From Paramecium tetraurelia (taxonomy: Eukaryota; Ciliophora; Oligohymenophorea; Peniculida; Parameciidae), in the NCBI RefSeq assembly GCF_000165425.1, contig NW_001799277.1:186001-250000 (forward strand): a DNA stretch of 64,000 nucleotides, given 5' to 3'. Below the pieces are notes generated by a model. It had not been told where the DNA came from. It saw only the letters and a list, made by a program, of their open reading frames with translations, and made no database searches. The position numbers were made by a program, and so were the translations under genes. Shown piece after piece: positions 24,530 to 37,523 of this stretch; position 1 is the stretch's first letter; each line of letters starts with the position of its first letter.

Positions 24530-25715
24530 ATGTAAAAATTAGCCATCTTGGCATTAGTTCTTGCTATCACAGCTGCTAAGTTTGTTGATATTCATACTAG
24601 CTTGGCTTAAATTAATACTGATCCATTTGGACATGTCGTATTGTCAGCTATTAAGGCTCACCTTCTTGCTTAAACTCCAGCCAATGAAGTTAACATGTTA
24701 TTAAATGGTGTTGGTGCTGGTATTGTTCAAGACTAAAACGATCATGATCATGCATTTGAACTTGATACAACTACAAACAATAGAGTAATGATTTGTGTAA
24801 TATTCAGATTGTTGAAGATTTAGAGAAAGAGATCTTATATCATCAAAATCAAATTGCCTCCAACACCTAATTGAGAGACGATACTATTGAAGCATTGGCA
24901 GTCTCAGAAGAAGACATCAGAGTTACTATTGCAGATATTGCTAACAACGAAGCTACCTATGCTAGAGAAGAAGCCACAAGAAATTAATAACATGAAACCT
25001 TTGTTGCTAAAGTCGCTGCCATTGATGATGTTATTGATGCTATTGATGATGCTGCTAAATTGATCTAACATTTAAGTCTTGGAGCCTCATTTGCCTAATT
25101 AAAGAGCAAATACGACACTCTTCACAAGAAGCTTTCAGATAACACTAGTCACAGTGCTTTATTACAAGTATTTAAATAGTGAATACATCTATAGCCAGTC
25201 ATCACTGCTCTTACAGAACTTGCTACTCACGGAGTCAACCAAAAGGCTTTGACTAAGATTGCTTAACTTTTGAGTGAAATTAGACAATAATTAGTCAGCG
25301 AGAAAGCAGCCAAGACTGTATATATTAATTCTTAATAATTAAGGATGTTGAAGATAGATAAGCTGCACATTGGGCTGAATTCTCTGTCCATTTGGCTAAT
25401 GAACACACCAGATTAGTTGAAAGAAAGGCTTAATTGGAAGTCCAAATCTAAGAATAAAAAGATACAATTGAAGATGCCTAATCATGGATCGAATTCCACA
25501 CCTTGGAATTAGAAAACAGTGAAGAAAGACTTGCCGGACAAGAAGCATGGTATGCTGTTTAATCCCAAATCTATGAAACATAAACTGCTGAAAGGTATGA
25601 TATTTTATAATAATAATCTTATAGAGAAGCCCAATAAGAAATAGTTGACAGACTCTAAGAACACATTAGTGAAAAATTGTCAACCACCGCACAATTCATT
25701 GCCAGCAGAAACTGA
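24530..25715 (+). CDS. Trichocyst matrix protein (TMP family)
   Basis: The start MQKLAILALVLAITAAKFVD is a signal peptide, needed for entry into the secretory pathway. The mature part is a long acidic Ala/Glu/Gln coiled coil (EDIRVTIADIANNEATYARE, AGQEAWYAVQSQIYE) typical of Paramecium trichocyst matrix proteins. These are made as precursors, cut by proteases and packed as a crystal that springs out on exocytosis. At least three tiny introns interrupt it. It ends …AQFIASRN at the TGA 25713-25715, about 370 residues. Two more TMP genes lie in this window (34539 and 39430), in the same orientation but well separated. The family assignment is strong; the T1/T2/T4 subgroup cannot be named by eye. 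Confidence 0.88.
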
Positions 25716-25833
25716 TTTCATTAACCAATAATATCAATTATCATTAACATCCTTCCAAACTAATTATTAAATATTAGCTATTCAATTTTCTTAAATAATT
25801 TTAATTTTTATACTCTAGATATCAATCATTTAT

Positions 25834-28800
25834 ATGCCTTCAACCCTAAAACCCTGGATAAGATAAATATTGTTGATGCTTTCTCACTTCCTTACCTTAG
25901 AATATAACTCATCAAAGTTAATTCATATGCTCATCCTCTTCTATTAAATTATTCAGCCTACTTCTTTCATATTTTATAATGCGCAACCTTAACAGGAACA
26001 ATTAAATCACAGTCTAACCAAAATTACTCTCATTACTAGACTGTATGTATACATTACTGACCCAATAGTCAAATAATCAATATTTTGGATTATGGTTTTT
26101 GTGCAGAATATCATAATTCTAATTGCAGCAATCATGGCATTTACAAATTACTACTCAAATCACACTCAATCTTAAATTGGATAGATAATTGCTACTGTTT
26201 TCTCTACCTTTGTCTATTATGTTTCAATAACATTCTATCCAATCATTTTGGAAATTAGCCTATGTTATTCCTCTAACCTAGTAGAATTTATTGTTGCTAC
26301 ATTACTTATGATTGAAACTCTTAGTATTATGTTTATGGGTGAACTCATATTTAGAAGAGGATTAACACTTAAGTCAACATCGAATTTATATATCAACATT
26401 TCAACATACTCATACATAATAAAAACTTTCAAAATATCTTAAATCCTCCTATTCTATTACCTAAACTCACAAACGCTGTTTCCTCTCACAATCCAATGCA
26501 TCCTAAATATCTTAATCTAAATAAGCTTTGTAACCGAATTATGCAAAATGAAGGTGTATGCTTATCACATCTATTCCAAAGCTGCTCTAATTCTAAGTTC
26601 CATTAGCATAGTATTATCATTTGAAGTCTTATTGACTTAAACTACTATCAGTAACAATTATTGGATATTAGTTTCACTTATTCTAATTAAAATATTATTT
26701 ATCTGTGATAATTATATGCCTAATTCTATTCAAAATTTTGAAATTCATCAATTAAAATATTAATTTGCTTAATTAGAACTAAGCAACCCAGAAACTACAT
26801 CCACTAAATTACGTACATACATCCTTTGCAGAAGTCATTATTAAACCTGTGATAAGAGATCATATTGCATATGTGTATCAAGTAAAGAATACTCAAAAAA
26901 CCATTACTAAACTGTGCTTAAACTAATTGAAACAAGGTTGGAATAAAAGTTTTTTGGAAGAGTTGAAAGTTCTAAAGATTCATTAGCTATTGATTATGCT
27001 CAAACGTTGCTCAAAAATCAATAATTAGTTAAAGTATAATAGCACATTATTAGATGTCTTTCTCTTAATTAGTCCATATATCCACAAAATAGGTAAAGAT
27101 TCTCTGCTATTACCACTTTACTGTTGGAATTTTTAAAAGAATAAGTCCTAAATTAAGTGCTTATTTAAATATCTGAAAATATTGGATCTAATATATAACA
27201 TAATAAAATTATAACAGACTCTTTAAAGTCCTTTGTACTTAATGAAAGCACAGATTAATAAATTATTCAACAAATGAAAAAGATCATAGCTGCTAAAATT
27301 TAATTTTACAATAATTTCTTGGAACATCAAAATCAAAATTATGGAAGTGTTCAATTCGCCATTCAATTCATAAAATAGATCAAATAGTTCAAAGATGTTC
27401 TATAAAGTAGATATGAGTAATTTCCAAGTAACTATCATTATATTATTTAAAGCCATTTCTAATCAAAATTTACTGAAGTACTTTTGTCTGAATATCTTAA
27501 ATGATTACATAGAAGCATTCAACATAAACAAATGTAAAGCTTTCGATGATGATAAATATAACACATTTCAAGGATAAATTTACCATAAAATATTTGGTAT
27601 TAATCCTGCATATTTCATTACTGAACTTACATCTGATTTGGATGTTCTTATAACCAAAAAATCAAGTCAAGCAATCTCTATTTTAGAATCTTTAAAAATA
27701 AATTAATCAAAGGCTCATCAAAATAACGAAATTAACGTTTTCTTGCCAGAATATGTAATAGCCTTTCACCGTCAACTTGTAGAATCTTTTTTAAATAACG
27801 GTAAAAATAAATATTATCAATAATAAAACCTAGCCTTTCTTAAAATACAAGACAAAGTGATGTTACCCATTTAAATTATGGTTAGCATCAATCATACAAC
27901 TACTGACAAATTCTCATTTATTATATTCTTTTATGATAGTCAAGAATACCGATCCTATTTGGCTGTTGATAATTAACTAGAAATTATTAATATAAGTTCA
28001 GATATTTAGGATAGTCTATTTTTTAGTGAAACTAAATAACCTTAAACTTCAATATCAAAAATTATACCAAACTTTTAGCAAATTATTTCCTCCTCCCAAG
28101 ATATTTTCTTAAATTAAGAAATTAAATTATTAAAAGATTATCATAACCAACAAGGATTCTTTTTTTATAATGCAAATGTCAAGATTGAAAAGAAATTTCA
28201 TAATTAATTTTAATGTTATTTAGTTGAATTAGATAATATTAGGCCTATTTCGAGAAAATTAAGAGAGGAAACTTCAACCGTTTATAGAACTTCTACTTCT
28301 CAGTTTCCCTGTTCTACCTAAAAAATATTGAATATTAACAGTGAAGTGGATTATTCATGTGAAAAAATGATTCCGTATTCAGATACGGACAACAGAATCA
28401 ATCCTGAAGGCTCATTGTGTGTATTATAGCAGGATCCTCAAATTATATATAATACAGAAATGAATGCTATGGGTACATAATAGTTGATGGATTATTATAA
28501 AATCTAAAATATGTTTGAGCCATTATCATAAAATAGAATGATACACAGTTCTAGATTTTCTTAGGATGATGATTTAAAAAAATAAATGAATAAAATAGTT
28601 CATGAGGAAGAAATCAATGAAATTGGTTCTACATCTTCAATAACTGCAATAAAAAAATCAAAATATTATAAAAAGTTTGAGATTATCTCTGTTTTGATGA
28701 AATCTGAAAAGCAATCAAAGAAAATAATTTAAATGAATAAATTTATTGCACTCTACATATCAATCATCTTGGTTGGTCTCATTATAGTATAATTAAATTG

Positions 28801-30506
28801 TAATTTTATTTTAGTTTATTGTGATGATAGAAAATCTTGAATAGTTTATTTTTGATATTCAAATTCTCTCAGTTAGATATGATGTTGTAGAACCGTATGA
28901 ATCCTTTTATGTCTCTCGCTTCTCGTAAGTCAATTATAGAGAGTAACAAGCTGGCGGCTTTATTAATATTTCTCAATATAATTAATTGACAGTATATCCA
29001 TTTGCTACATTCGAATTGATTTTTAATCATTTAAGAGATAGCATGTATAAAGTTTAATAAAGAGAAGAAATAGATTATTTATCAACGAATCAAAATATTA
29101 GTATTTACTTTTTAGAAAATGCCTATTAAGGGGAAATTAGAAATGTGACAATAAGATCATTAATTAGCATACTTATCAATTATCAATATGATTTTAAAAT
29201 AGGCCTGACAACAAAAGCTGTTGTATTCGAAAGTCCTTTTTTCTACTTCACTGCCAAAAATTACTTGACTATTAAATAAACTTTTGATGGATTAAATTAA
29301 ATTGTATTAGATGCTACATTATAGAGATCAACTCTAGAATAATAAAAATGGCTATCAGTTTTGTTGCCATTTTTAATTTTTAGCTTCCTTTTAAGTCTTG
29401 TAATAATATCACATTACAAAGATTATATTTCCATAATGCATAAGATATTCTTATATTTAATGAGCCTAGATTCAGTTATTATAGATGATGAAAAACAAAG
29501 ATTGCAAAAACACCTTAATATTATTAGTAATGAAATTAAAAAAATCAAAACATATGATTTTGATATTGAAGCCATAGATATAGAATTGGAATAATCTCAT
29601 CCCTCCAAGACTAGACATTTAATCAAAAAAGAACAAAAAAATGTTTATCTCTATAATAATGATTTAAAAAACTGTGTAATTATTACATCGTGCCATTTTA
29701 TTTTACAATTAACCTTTTTTTTGTCAATATTTCTTATCATATAAAGATATTTAGAAAAATATGAAAAAACTGCTGTTGTCTATTAACAGATTAGCGATTT
29801 AGGTGTAGATATCCCCACAATCTATGCTTAGAGAGAAGTTTTATATAGAAGAACATTAAGATACTTTTTTTTATCAGATCAAGAAATTGAAGGAATTTAT
29901 TAAGTATTATTTAAAGCTTATGATAAAGTTGAAGAATTTTCAAAATAAAATTTAGATTTTACTTCAGATTAATATTTATTCGATTAAAATGCCATTACGT
30001 TTTACAAGAATGTGAACGAAGGCAATTTGTGTGACTTTCAAACAGATTAATTTAAAGAGCTTTCCAAAACTATTTGCCCAGTAGTTATGAATGGGAATCT
30101 ATAGAAAGGGTTATCTTAGATTTTAGCTTATATTCTCTAAACAATCAAATCATAATAATACGAAACAAAAAATTTTACTTAATTACCCACTGACACAAAA
30201 CTTGAATTAGAAGGAGCAACAATCTTAGGAAATGTTATGTCAACAATAGTTTATAACTTATATCTTACATTACTTGATTCTTGTTAACTGTTAATGTTTT
30301 ATACTAAATTACCCTGCATCGCTTTCTTAACATTTTAGTCTATATGTTTTATTTTTTATACGTTGTTTGGAAATAAACGACACAAAAAGTAGTTTTAATC
30401 AATCAAACAAACTATATTTTTATTTCCAAGGCAGACATTAATATTTGATGAATTTTTTTATAGAAACTTCAAGTCCATAATAAAAGATGAAGGAATATCC
30501 TAATGA
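25834..30506 (+). CDS. Large polytopic membrane protein with PAS-like region
   Basis: About 1,540 residues. The N-terminal quarter has a series of hydrophobic helices (IFWIMVFVQNIIILIAAIMA; IGQIIATVFSTFVYYVSITF). A Cys/His cluster follows (YILCRSHYQTCDKRSYCIC), then a long cytosolic part with helical repeats and a PAS-like segment (YLAVDNQLEIINISSDIQDS…ISKIIPNFQQI). More membrane helices come after that (FIALYISIILVGLIIV; LLPFLIFSFLLSLVIIS), with a large loop between them. A 28-nt intron near 28785 is needed to keep the frame. The layout matches a family greatly expanded in ciliates, often labelled as PAS/TmcB-type membrane proteins. The gene at 55984 is a second, divergent member with a clearer PAS domain. 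A sensory or signalling role at the surface is inferred only from PAS domains. The frame closes …KDEGISQ at a TGA. Confidence 0.75.
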
Positions 30507-30620
30507 TTAAATTTACTGTGAATTTATACATAATTAGAATAATAATATTTGTCTACAATTAATAACAATTGAATTATAATATAAAAATAACATTATTTAT
30601 TAATAATTAATATTTTACGA

Positions 30621-33600
30621 TCACTTTTTCAATATTGAATTCAACAAGTACTATTTATTGCCCCCACTAATTCCATAAATTAAACATTGTGCTAAGTCGA
30701 AAAATCTAATAAATTTTTTTTTTCTTTAAAGTAAACAATTAAGTCCTTCACTTGATTTAAAGGTTGCTTTGCTTAATCCAAGCTTATTTACATACTTTTA
30801 TAATCTTCTTATAAATAAGTTAGATTTTTTTCTTTTACAATATTTTCCTATCTTAACTTAAAAAGTTCTGCTTGTAAATTTTAGGATTATTTTTCAAAGT
30901 CAGTATTACTTTTTTTCAGTTGATCAATTTCCGTTTGTTTCTGATTTTTTACAACCAAACTATCTTATTAAAACTTTTGAAAGCTTAATTTTAGATCATC
31001 ATATTCTTTTTGTTTTGTAGCAATTTTCGCCTCACTTTCTTTCTAAAATTTTTTTAAATTTTCATTAAGTTAATCATATTCTATTTGTTTTGCTGTTTTT
31101 TCAGCCAAACTTTCTTATTAAAATTTTTGAAAGCTTAATTTTAATTCATCATATTCTTTTTGTTTTGTAACATTTTTAGCCTCACTTTCTTTCTAAAACT
31201 TTTTTAAATTTTCATTAAGTTAATCATATTCTATTTGTTTTGCTGTTTTTTCAGCCATGCTTTCTTATTAAAATTTTTGAAAGCTTAATTATAGATCATC
31301 ATATTCTTTTTGTTTTGTAACATTTTTAGCCTCACTTTCTTTCTAAAACTTTTTTAAATTTTCATTAAGTTAATCATATTCTATTTGTTTTGCTGTTTTT
31401 TCAGCCAAACTTTCTTATTAAAACTTTTGAAAGCTTAATTTTAGTTCATCATATTCTTTTTATTTTGTATCGTTTTCAGCCTAACTTTCTTTATAAAACT
31501 TTTATAAGTTTTCATTTAGTTAATCAGATTCTTTTTGTTTTGCTATTTTTTCAAAACTTTCTTATTAAAACTTTTGTAAATTTTATTCTAGCTAAATCAG
31601 AGTTTAGCTTTATTAATTAAAATGCTTCTTAAAAATCTCTTGCTCCTACTAAAACTTTTGGAGTTACATATTAATTTGATGAATAATTTACCCCTCCTTA
31701 TTTTGTAAATCATTTTCATCTTTTTAAAGATTTTAATTATCAGAAGAAATGATGGTTTCATCATCATTTTTCTTTGATCCTTAATTGTTTATTCTTTGTT
31801 CATTTGTGTTTTATTGTTATGTATCTATTAACTATGATTCCTATATACTCTATTATTACTCCTCTTAGCATTATTATTAAGCATCGTTTTCAATTGATCT
31901 TTAATTACTTATCATTTGTTCATTTGTGCTTTATATTTCATTTTCCTTTAGAGTTTCAGTATTATTTTACTTTTATTCATCCTAGTCTTGTTGTTAATTA
32001 TTGATGTAGTTTTTATCTAATCCTTAATTGTTACTTAAGTTTGACTCTTCGAAATTCTATTATTAAATAGCAATATTTTTATTATTGATCTCATTTGAAG
32101 GGTACATATTTTGGTGCATTATCTCATTTTATTATTAACATTCTTGAATTTTATTTAGGTTGTTCTATTGAATTGTCAAAAATTGATCATCAAAATATTT
32201 CTTCTAATTTTCTAACAAATTTTAATTAATGTTTTCTAATTGGCTTTTATATTCTTCAATTTATTTTTTAAAATACTCTATTAACCTATCTTCTATATAA
32301 TTTTAGATATTGGGATTTATTATAGTTTCTTATTATTTGCATTATTATCCATTTATATTCAAAATGCTTTTTTCTAACTTGATTTCAAATTCTTATTACT
32401 ATTTTTGTAATTATGTTAAAAAATCATTTACTCTTTACTCTAATGGCTTATTCTCATTAGATTATTATTAACTTTAATTTTATTAAGATACTATTAGTTA
32501 ATTTTTTAATTATAAATTTTCTGATATAGAGCCTTCTATATTATTTATTTTATTTTTAATCTAGGATTCAAAATCTTTTTATTAATTTTATAATTAAATT
32601 TAAGCAGAATTCAATCTTTCTTCCATTTACTTTTTCTCATTACTTTATTATTCAACTTATTATTTTAAAGATACTATTAGTTAATCTTTGGATAATAACT
32701 TTTCTGCAATAGAGTTTTCTATATTACTTATTTTATTTTAAATCTTGGATTCAAAATCTTTTTATTAATTTTATTATTTAATTAAAGCAGAAGCCAAGTT
32801 TGCTTCCATTTACTTTTTCTCATTAATTTATTATTAAATTTATTTTTTTTATGATTCTATTTATTCATCTTTTTCTAATAGTTATTTTGTAATTTTAATT
32901 TCTAATTCAGAATATTTTCCTTCTAATTATTTCTATAAAGAATCAAATTATGGTTGTGTTTGTTGTAAATGTGACTTTATAAGAGTGTCCATTTTATTCT
33001 AGAATTCTAAATTAAACTATTATTAATTTTTATTTGTTTTGTCCATTTCTTAATATTTGTTATTTAATTGGCTTAATTCAACTTTCAAGGATTCTATTTA
33101 TTTATCAAATAATTCTTATTCACCTTCTGAAATTTATTAAATACCATTCCCAAATTATTATTCTAAATTTTTTTAATTTTTTTCTAAAATTTTAATTCTT
33201 TCAAAAATTCTTAAGATCTCAGCTTTTTCTTGAAGGCATGATTGCAATTCATTATAAACCTATTGAATTGTTGGTCGCTTAGCTTCCTCAAATGACAACA
33301 TATTAATTATAAGTTTTTTTATTTTTTCTGAAGTCTACAATTTATTAATTTTCTCATTTAGGTAACTTGGAAACTTACCATGATTTGTGATTTATGAGGT
33401 TACTTATTGGAAATTTTCTCCTAAAATTATAAAATATAATACCATCAATTAATGACTTAGATGTTAATACTTCATAAAAAACGCATGCCAATGACCAAAT
33501 GTCAATTTTATCAGTGTACTTATTGCTATTTTATATGATTTCTGGTGCTTAAAAGATTAAAGAGCCAACTTGCATTGTTTTTAAATCTGCAGGGTTTGAA

Positions 33601-34153
33601 CCCCTAACCCAACCAAAGTCAATTAACTTAAAAGTGTCCCCTACTAAGATGTAATTTTCTGGTTTAATATCTCGATGGATTTGTTTAACTTTATTATGTA
33701 AAAATAGTATTGGTTGAGTAATCTATTATGAAATTAAAATCTATTTACTTGAATCAAAACTTATTCTTTCTCTTCTTAAGCTATCTTGTTGGAAGTTATT
33801 TAATCATATAAACTTTTTTAACCAACTTCCATTACGATGCAATGGCATTACTACCATTCGAAATATTCATATATTTAGATTATGTTACTGGGAAGTTAAC
33901 TTTTATCGTTTCCCTTTTCATAGATCTATTGGTATTTTATTAATTATTGAATAAAATTGCTCTCATTGACTTTCATCTATTTTTGTACCTTGAGTGCAAA
34001 TTATTTAGAATTATCTCCCGGTCCTTATGCGATTGCAATATATACTGCTCCTTCTGTGCCAGATCCAAGAGGCTTAATTAATTTAAACACTCTATTTGGA
34101 AATTCGTTTGTCCTGGCGTCTATAACTTTATTGGTGAGTCCTTGAATATTCAT
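30621..34153 (-). CDS. Ser/Thr protein kinase with tandem coiled-coil repeats
   Basis: The kinase domain begins almost at the N-terminus. It has the glycine loop GSGTEGAVYIA, FALK (ATP lysine), [20 protein letters not shown] (the DFG is intact), FQAPEIIQN and KIDIWSLACVFYE. A 26-nt intron near 33725 interrupts the N-lobe/C-lobe link. After the domain come roughly 800 residues of Gln/Asn/Lys/Glu-rich coiled coil. These contain two copies of a 61-residue unit and then four copies of a 50-residue unit. The protein closes …YLLNSILKK at the TGA 30621-30623. Catalytic residues are all present. It is related to the kinase at 4051 and has a broken paralogue at 8680-9190. The long repeated tail suggests a structural or multimerising role, possibly at the cytoskeleton; that is inference. 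Confidence 0.88.
30950..31570 (-). repeat. About four tandem copies of a 150-bp (50-residue) unit in a kinase gene
   Basis: Landmarks such as tgttttgta recur at 31011, 31161 and 31311, with a variant at 31461, exactly 150 bases apart. Each unit codes for a 50-residue coiled-coil block that is itself two related 25-residue halves: KQKEYDDLKLSFQKFQQES… and KQIEYDQLNENLKKFQKES…. The middle copies are nearly identical in DNA, so they expanded recently. Unit length is a multiple of three, so copy-number change keeps the frame. Confidence 0.93.
32540..32880 (-). repeat. Two imperfect copies of a 183-bp (61-residue) unit in the same kinase gene
   Basis: The string attcaaaatctttttattaa begins at 32566 and again at 32749, 183 bases later, with clearly similar flanks. 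This is an older, more diverged in-frame duplication in the coiled-coil tail, closer to the kinase domain than the 150-bp array. Confidence 0.75.
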
Positions 34154-34538
34154 AAACTCTATTTCTATTAAAAAAAAAAATTAAAAAATAATTTAAAGTT
34201 ATTCAGAATTCTATTACAAATTTAAACCTAAATCAAAATGAAAAAGCCTGATTTAAATGTCATTACTTATTCATATAATTACAAGTAATATGATAGTTTT
34301 ATAATGATATAAACCTAGTCTTTTAGACTATTTTAATCTATTAATCATAATAATAAACCAATTAGAAATTTTATTAAATTAATGTATAATTGTATAGTTG
34401 AAGAAATTTGAATATAAAAATGAAGGTAAGCATATTCAAAGTAGTAATATCACTCTGTAATTTGTCATGAATATAAAATGTTTAATTATAAAATGCATGA
34501 TTAATGTGCCCGTTTTTCACAATAATAAAATTAAAATA
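34154..34538. promoter_or_regulatory. Divergent intergenic region, kinase and trichocyst protein
   Basis: 385 very AT-rich bases lie between two diverging genes. I see no open frame of interest and no motif that I can name. A poly-A tract near 34171-34183 follows the kinase start. Confidence 0.4.
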
Positions 34539-35665
34539 ATGAGAGCTCTTTTGACAATATGTTTAGTGGCTGCTGTATTTGCTGCAGATGCAAACAAATT
34601 CGCTGTTTTACTATAAACAGGAACAAGAGGAAATGATGCAGTCGAATCAGTATACAATCTTTTGAGAGATCTCAAAACAGAAAACGTTAATGTTTAAGCT
34701 GCTGCAGACAAGAAGAACAACACAGATGAAGGTAAAAAGTGAAATATCTTTAGAAATCTTCACTTAAGTGATTGGTGATTTGACAAATGTTGCCTCACTC
34801 AATAAACAATAATGGGAATCACTTGGAGCAGTTAGAGGTGATGTTGAAGCTTAAATTAGAGTATTTATTAATAAAATATAATTAGGATGGATATTAATGG
34901 TTATCATGGGCTGAATCAAGACTTGCTGAGATTGAAAGAAGAAATGCTTAACTTTAAGATTAAAGATGTTGGGCCAATGGACTTTTTGTCAAGTCTCTTG
35001 CTGATCATGCTGATGCTATTGGTGTTGTCTAACTTTTAGAATAAGATGTTGCTGGTTTTCTCACAAACAACGCTGGAGTTGAACTTGTTGAAAAGGCTGA
35101 AACCATTGCTGACAAATTATCTGCATATAGTCACCTTTTCTAATAAGATGCCCTTTAAAAATTCCAATCCCTTGCTGAAGTGAAAAGAGATGGAACAACT
35201 GGAGAATAAGTCCTTTAAATCTTATAAGACTTATAAGCCGAATTAGAATCTACTCTTGCAACACTCTAAGAGTAAGAAATCCATGCTGCCTTTGCTCTTG
35301 CCAAATACGTTTCAGATACAAATGCTGAAGTTGCCTGGTTGAACTCAGAACATGAAAGAAGAACAGGCCTTGTTGAAAAATTAGAAACTGTAATTGATAA
35401 ATCAATTTTCTTAGTAACTCCCAGCTGTTCTTGCCTAATAAGCCAAAGCTCTTAAATTATGGAAAGATTCTTTAAATGCAGTTGCCGGTGCCACTGCCGA
35501 TTTGGAAGAAAAGAGAGAATTCTATGCCTCTGAAACTGCTAGAAGATAAGGTATTTAAGTTAAAATTATTTTTTAGAGGAAAACGCTATCATCGATGTTG
35601 TTATACAACTCTTTAAAGATCAAGTTAGATCATTGGCTTCATAAACTTCTCTCAAGAGAAAGTGA
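34539..35665 (+). CDS. Trichocyst matrix protein (TMP family)
   Basis: Starts MRALLTICLVAAVFAADANK, a short signal peptide with a clear Ala-x-Ala cleavage site. A 22-nt intron near 34733 and two or three others are present. The mature protein is an acidic, Ala/Glu/Leu-rich coiled coil with blocks familiar from trichocyst matrix proteins (WLSWAESRLAEIERRNAQ; YVSDTNAEVAWLNSEHERRT). Length is about 345 residues. It differs clearly in sequence from the TMPs at 24530 and 39430, so the three are not a recent tandem array. It ends …SLKRK at TGA. Its expected role is as a building block of the crystalline core of the trichocyst. Confidence 0.85.
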
Positions 35666-35710
35666 TCTGTTCACATTAATATAATAATATAAACAAATTC
35701 ATTTTTCAAT

Positions 35711-37207
35711 TCATATTATTTGCTACTCATCACTACTGTAATTTAAAATCTATTCTTAATTTCTTTCTCTTATTTCATTCATTTTTTCATAATCTTAATC
35801 GTCGTCCTCAAATTTAGCAGGAACAGATTCCTCAAGCTCAAATTTCAACTTTAATTTGTAAAGTTCAAGCAAAACTTTTCCTTCTTAATTCAAAATTTCT
35901 GATACGATCTCAAAAGTGTTTTTGGCTCCAATAAACCTCAATGATATTGGACAAATGTAAACACCTGGAATATCCATATAATAGGGACTTAACAATACCC
36001 CTTTTAAGCATTGATAAAACCTATAGAATGTGATATCATAAAAGAGAGTTCCATAATCATCAACCTCCTCTTTACATTACCTGCAAATCATCGATTCCGG
36101 ATCTATTATATGCTATAAATATTCAAAACTGGAATTCACAGTACAATTTAAAGAATGCAAGTATTTAAAAGAAGCAGGTTTTATCTAAAGACTATCAATA
36201 TTTCCCTTTGTAGGGTATTTTTATTTATATAAATTCTGCCAATATTCTTAGAACTCTTTTGTATTTTATTCTCTTTATTTTTCTTGAACTAAAATCAATC
36301 CTGAACTTATTTGATCATAAGGATAATAATCAAAAATATTCAAAGATATTTTATTGTTTTTTTCCAAATAATTTTCAAAATAACTTATGTTTTATCGTGT
36401 TTCTTTATAACGTTTGCTGTTCTATTCTACAAACTTTTCAAAATGCTGAGTGTTAAGATAATATGGTTTTTGATTATCTTATCTAATACAATTAAAATTC
36501 AATTAACTAGGAAAGATCTAAATTTACAATTTGGATTTTGCAAATTATGATAAAAGTTCTCTTATTTCAAATAAATATATCACTAGCTAATTTGAAATTT
36601 TATTGTATGATGATAGAAGCTTTTTCTATTAATCCCTATCAGCTTTTAATATTTAATCAAAATATGTGCTTTAATTAACTAGTGCTGGAGGAAGCATAAG
36701 TGTGTCAAATTTTAACCAAAAGGAGGGATACTCAAGTTCATTCTTTGTGACATAATCTATATCACTTATCAAATAACTATATACAAGATGCTTATTTAAT
36801 TCATCATACATATTCCATTTATATTGGTTAAATAGATCATGAGTAAATTAAAGATATTGCCATGCCAATTCTTACTTAATTTTGAGGTTAGCATTATTTG
36901 ATTATAGTAATTCCAAAATATTCTTTTATGATTCTATTTGATTAAAATTATCTAATGATTAGTATTACCTATCTTGTATTATATTAAGCATTTCGTTGAA
37001 TTCTTATTTTTCATTCCTGATATTTGCTCCTAAGTAGGTTTATAAAAACGGGTATTTTTCAATGTATGAAACATATAGCCCAAGAAATTCAACTTTTAAC
37101 TACAACGCTAATGTTATCCTGTTCTATAAATATCGAAGTTGGAACTAGTCGATAATTTTGATTATCTAGATAAGAAGACCTGGTGTGAGAAATTATGATT
37201 TTTTCAT
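35711..37207 (-). CDS. Unrecognised ~500-residue soluble protein
   Basis: An uninterrupted frame starts at an ATG at 37207 (MKKSQFLTPGLLIQIIKIID) and runs to the TGA at 35711-35713 with no obvious intron, which is unusual here. The N-terminal half is helical, and the middle holds SFWLKFDTLMLPPALVN. A possible zinc-binding pair follows (MICRQCKEEV), preceded by a single Cys (LNCTVNSSFEYL). The C-terminus is acidic (SVPAKFEDDDQDYEKMNE). No membrane segment, signal peptide or catalytic motif is visible. The frame upstream of the chosen start is also open for ~25 codons, so the start may lie a little earlier. I do not recognise the family. Confidence 0.65.
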
Positions 37208-37523
37208 TAATTATGTTTAATAATGATGATGTTGGGTTAAAAATTAATTTTTTTGTTTTTAATAATAATATTTCACAATTTCTTATAGAATAGATGTAGA
37301 AGGTGAAATACAATATTTGAATATTTTAAAATACAAAAAATATTCTACTCAATAATTTTATTTTTCAAACATAAACAATAAAATCTATTCTGACATCAAA
37401 TAGAATATTCATTATGTATTTGTTTTCGAAAATTAATTGTTTTAAATACCTTCATATAAGAATGCATGTATTCAGAATTATCGAAACAATTTAAAACTAA
37501 AATATATGTAAAATTATTCTAAC
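37208..37523. other. Intergenic, nothing recognised
   Basis: About 315 bases separate two minus-strand genes. They should hold the terminator of the upstream gene and the promoter of the downstream one. No motif stands out. Confidence 0.4.

Noticed and set aside
33588-33612. A tRNA-like T-loop (ggtttgaacccctaaccc)
   Set aside because: It lies inside the kinase gene, where the minus strand codes GWVRGSNPADL in frame. No acceptor or anticodon stem surrounds it.
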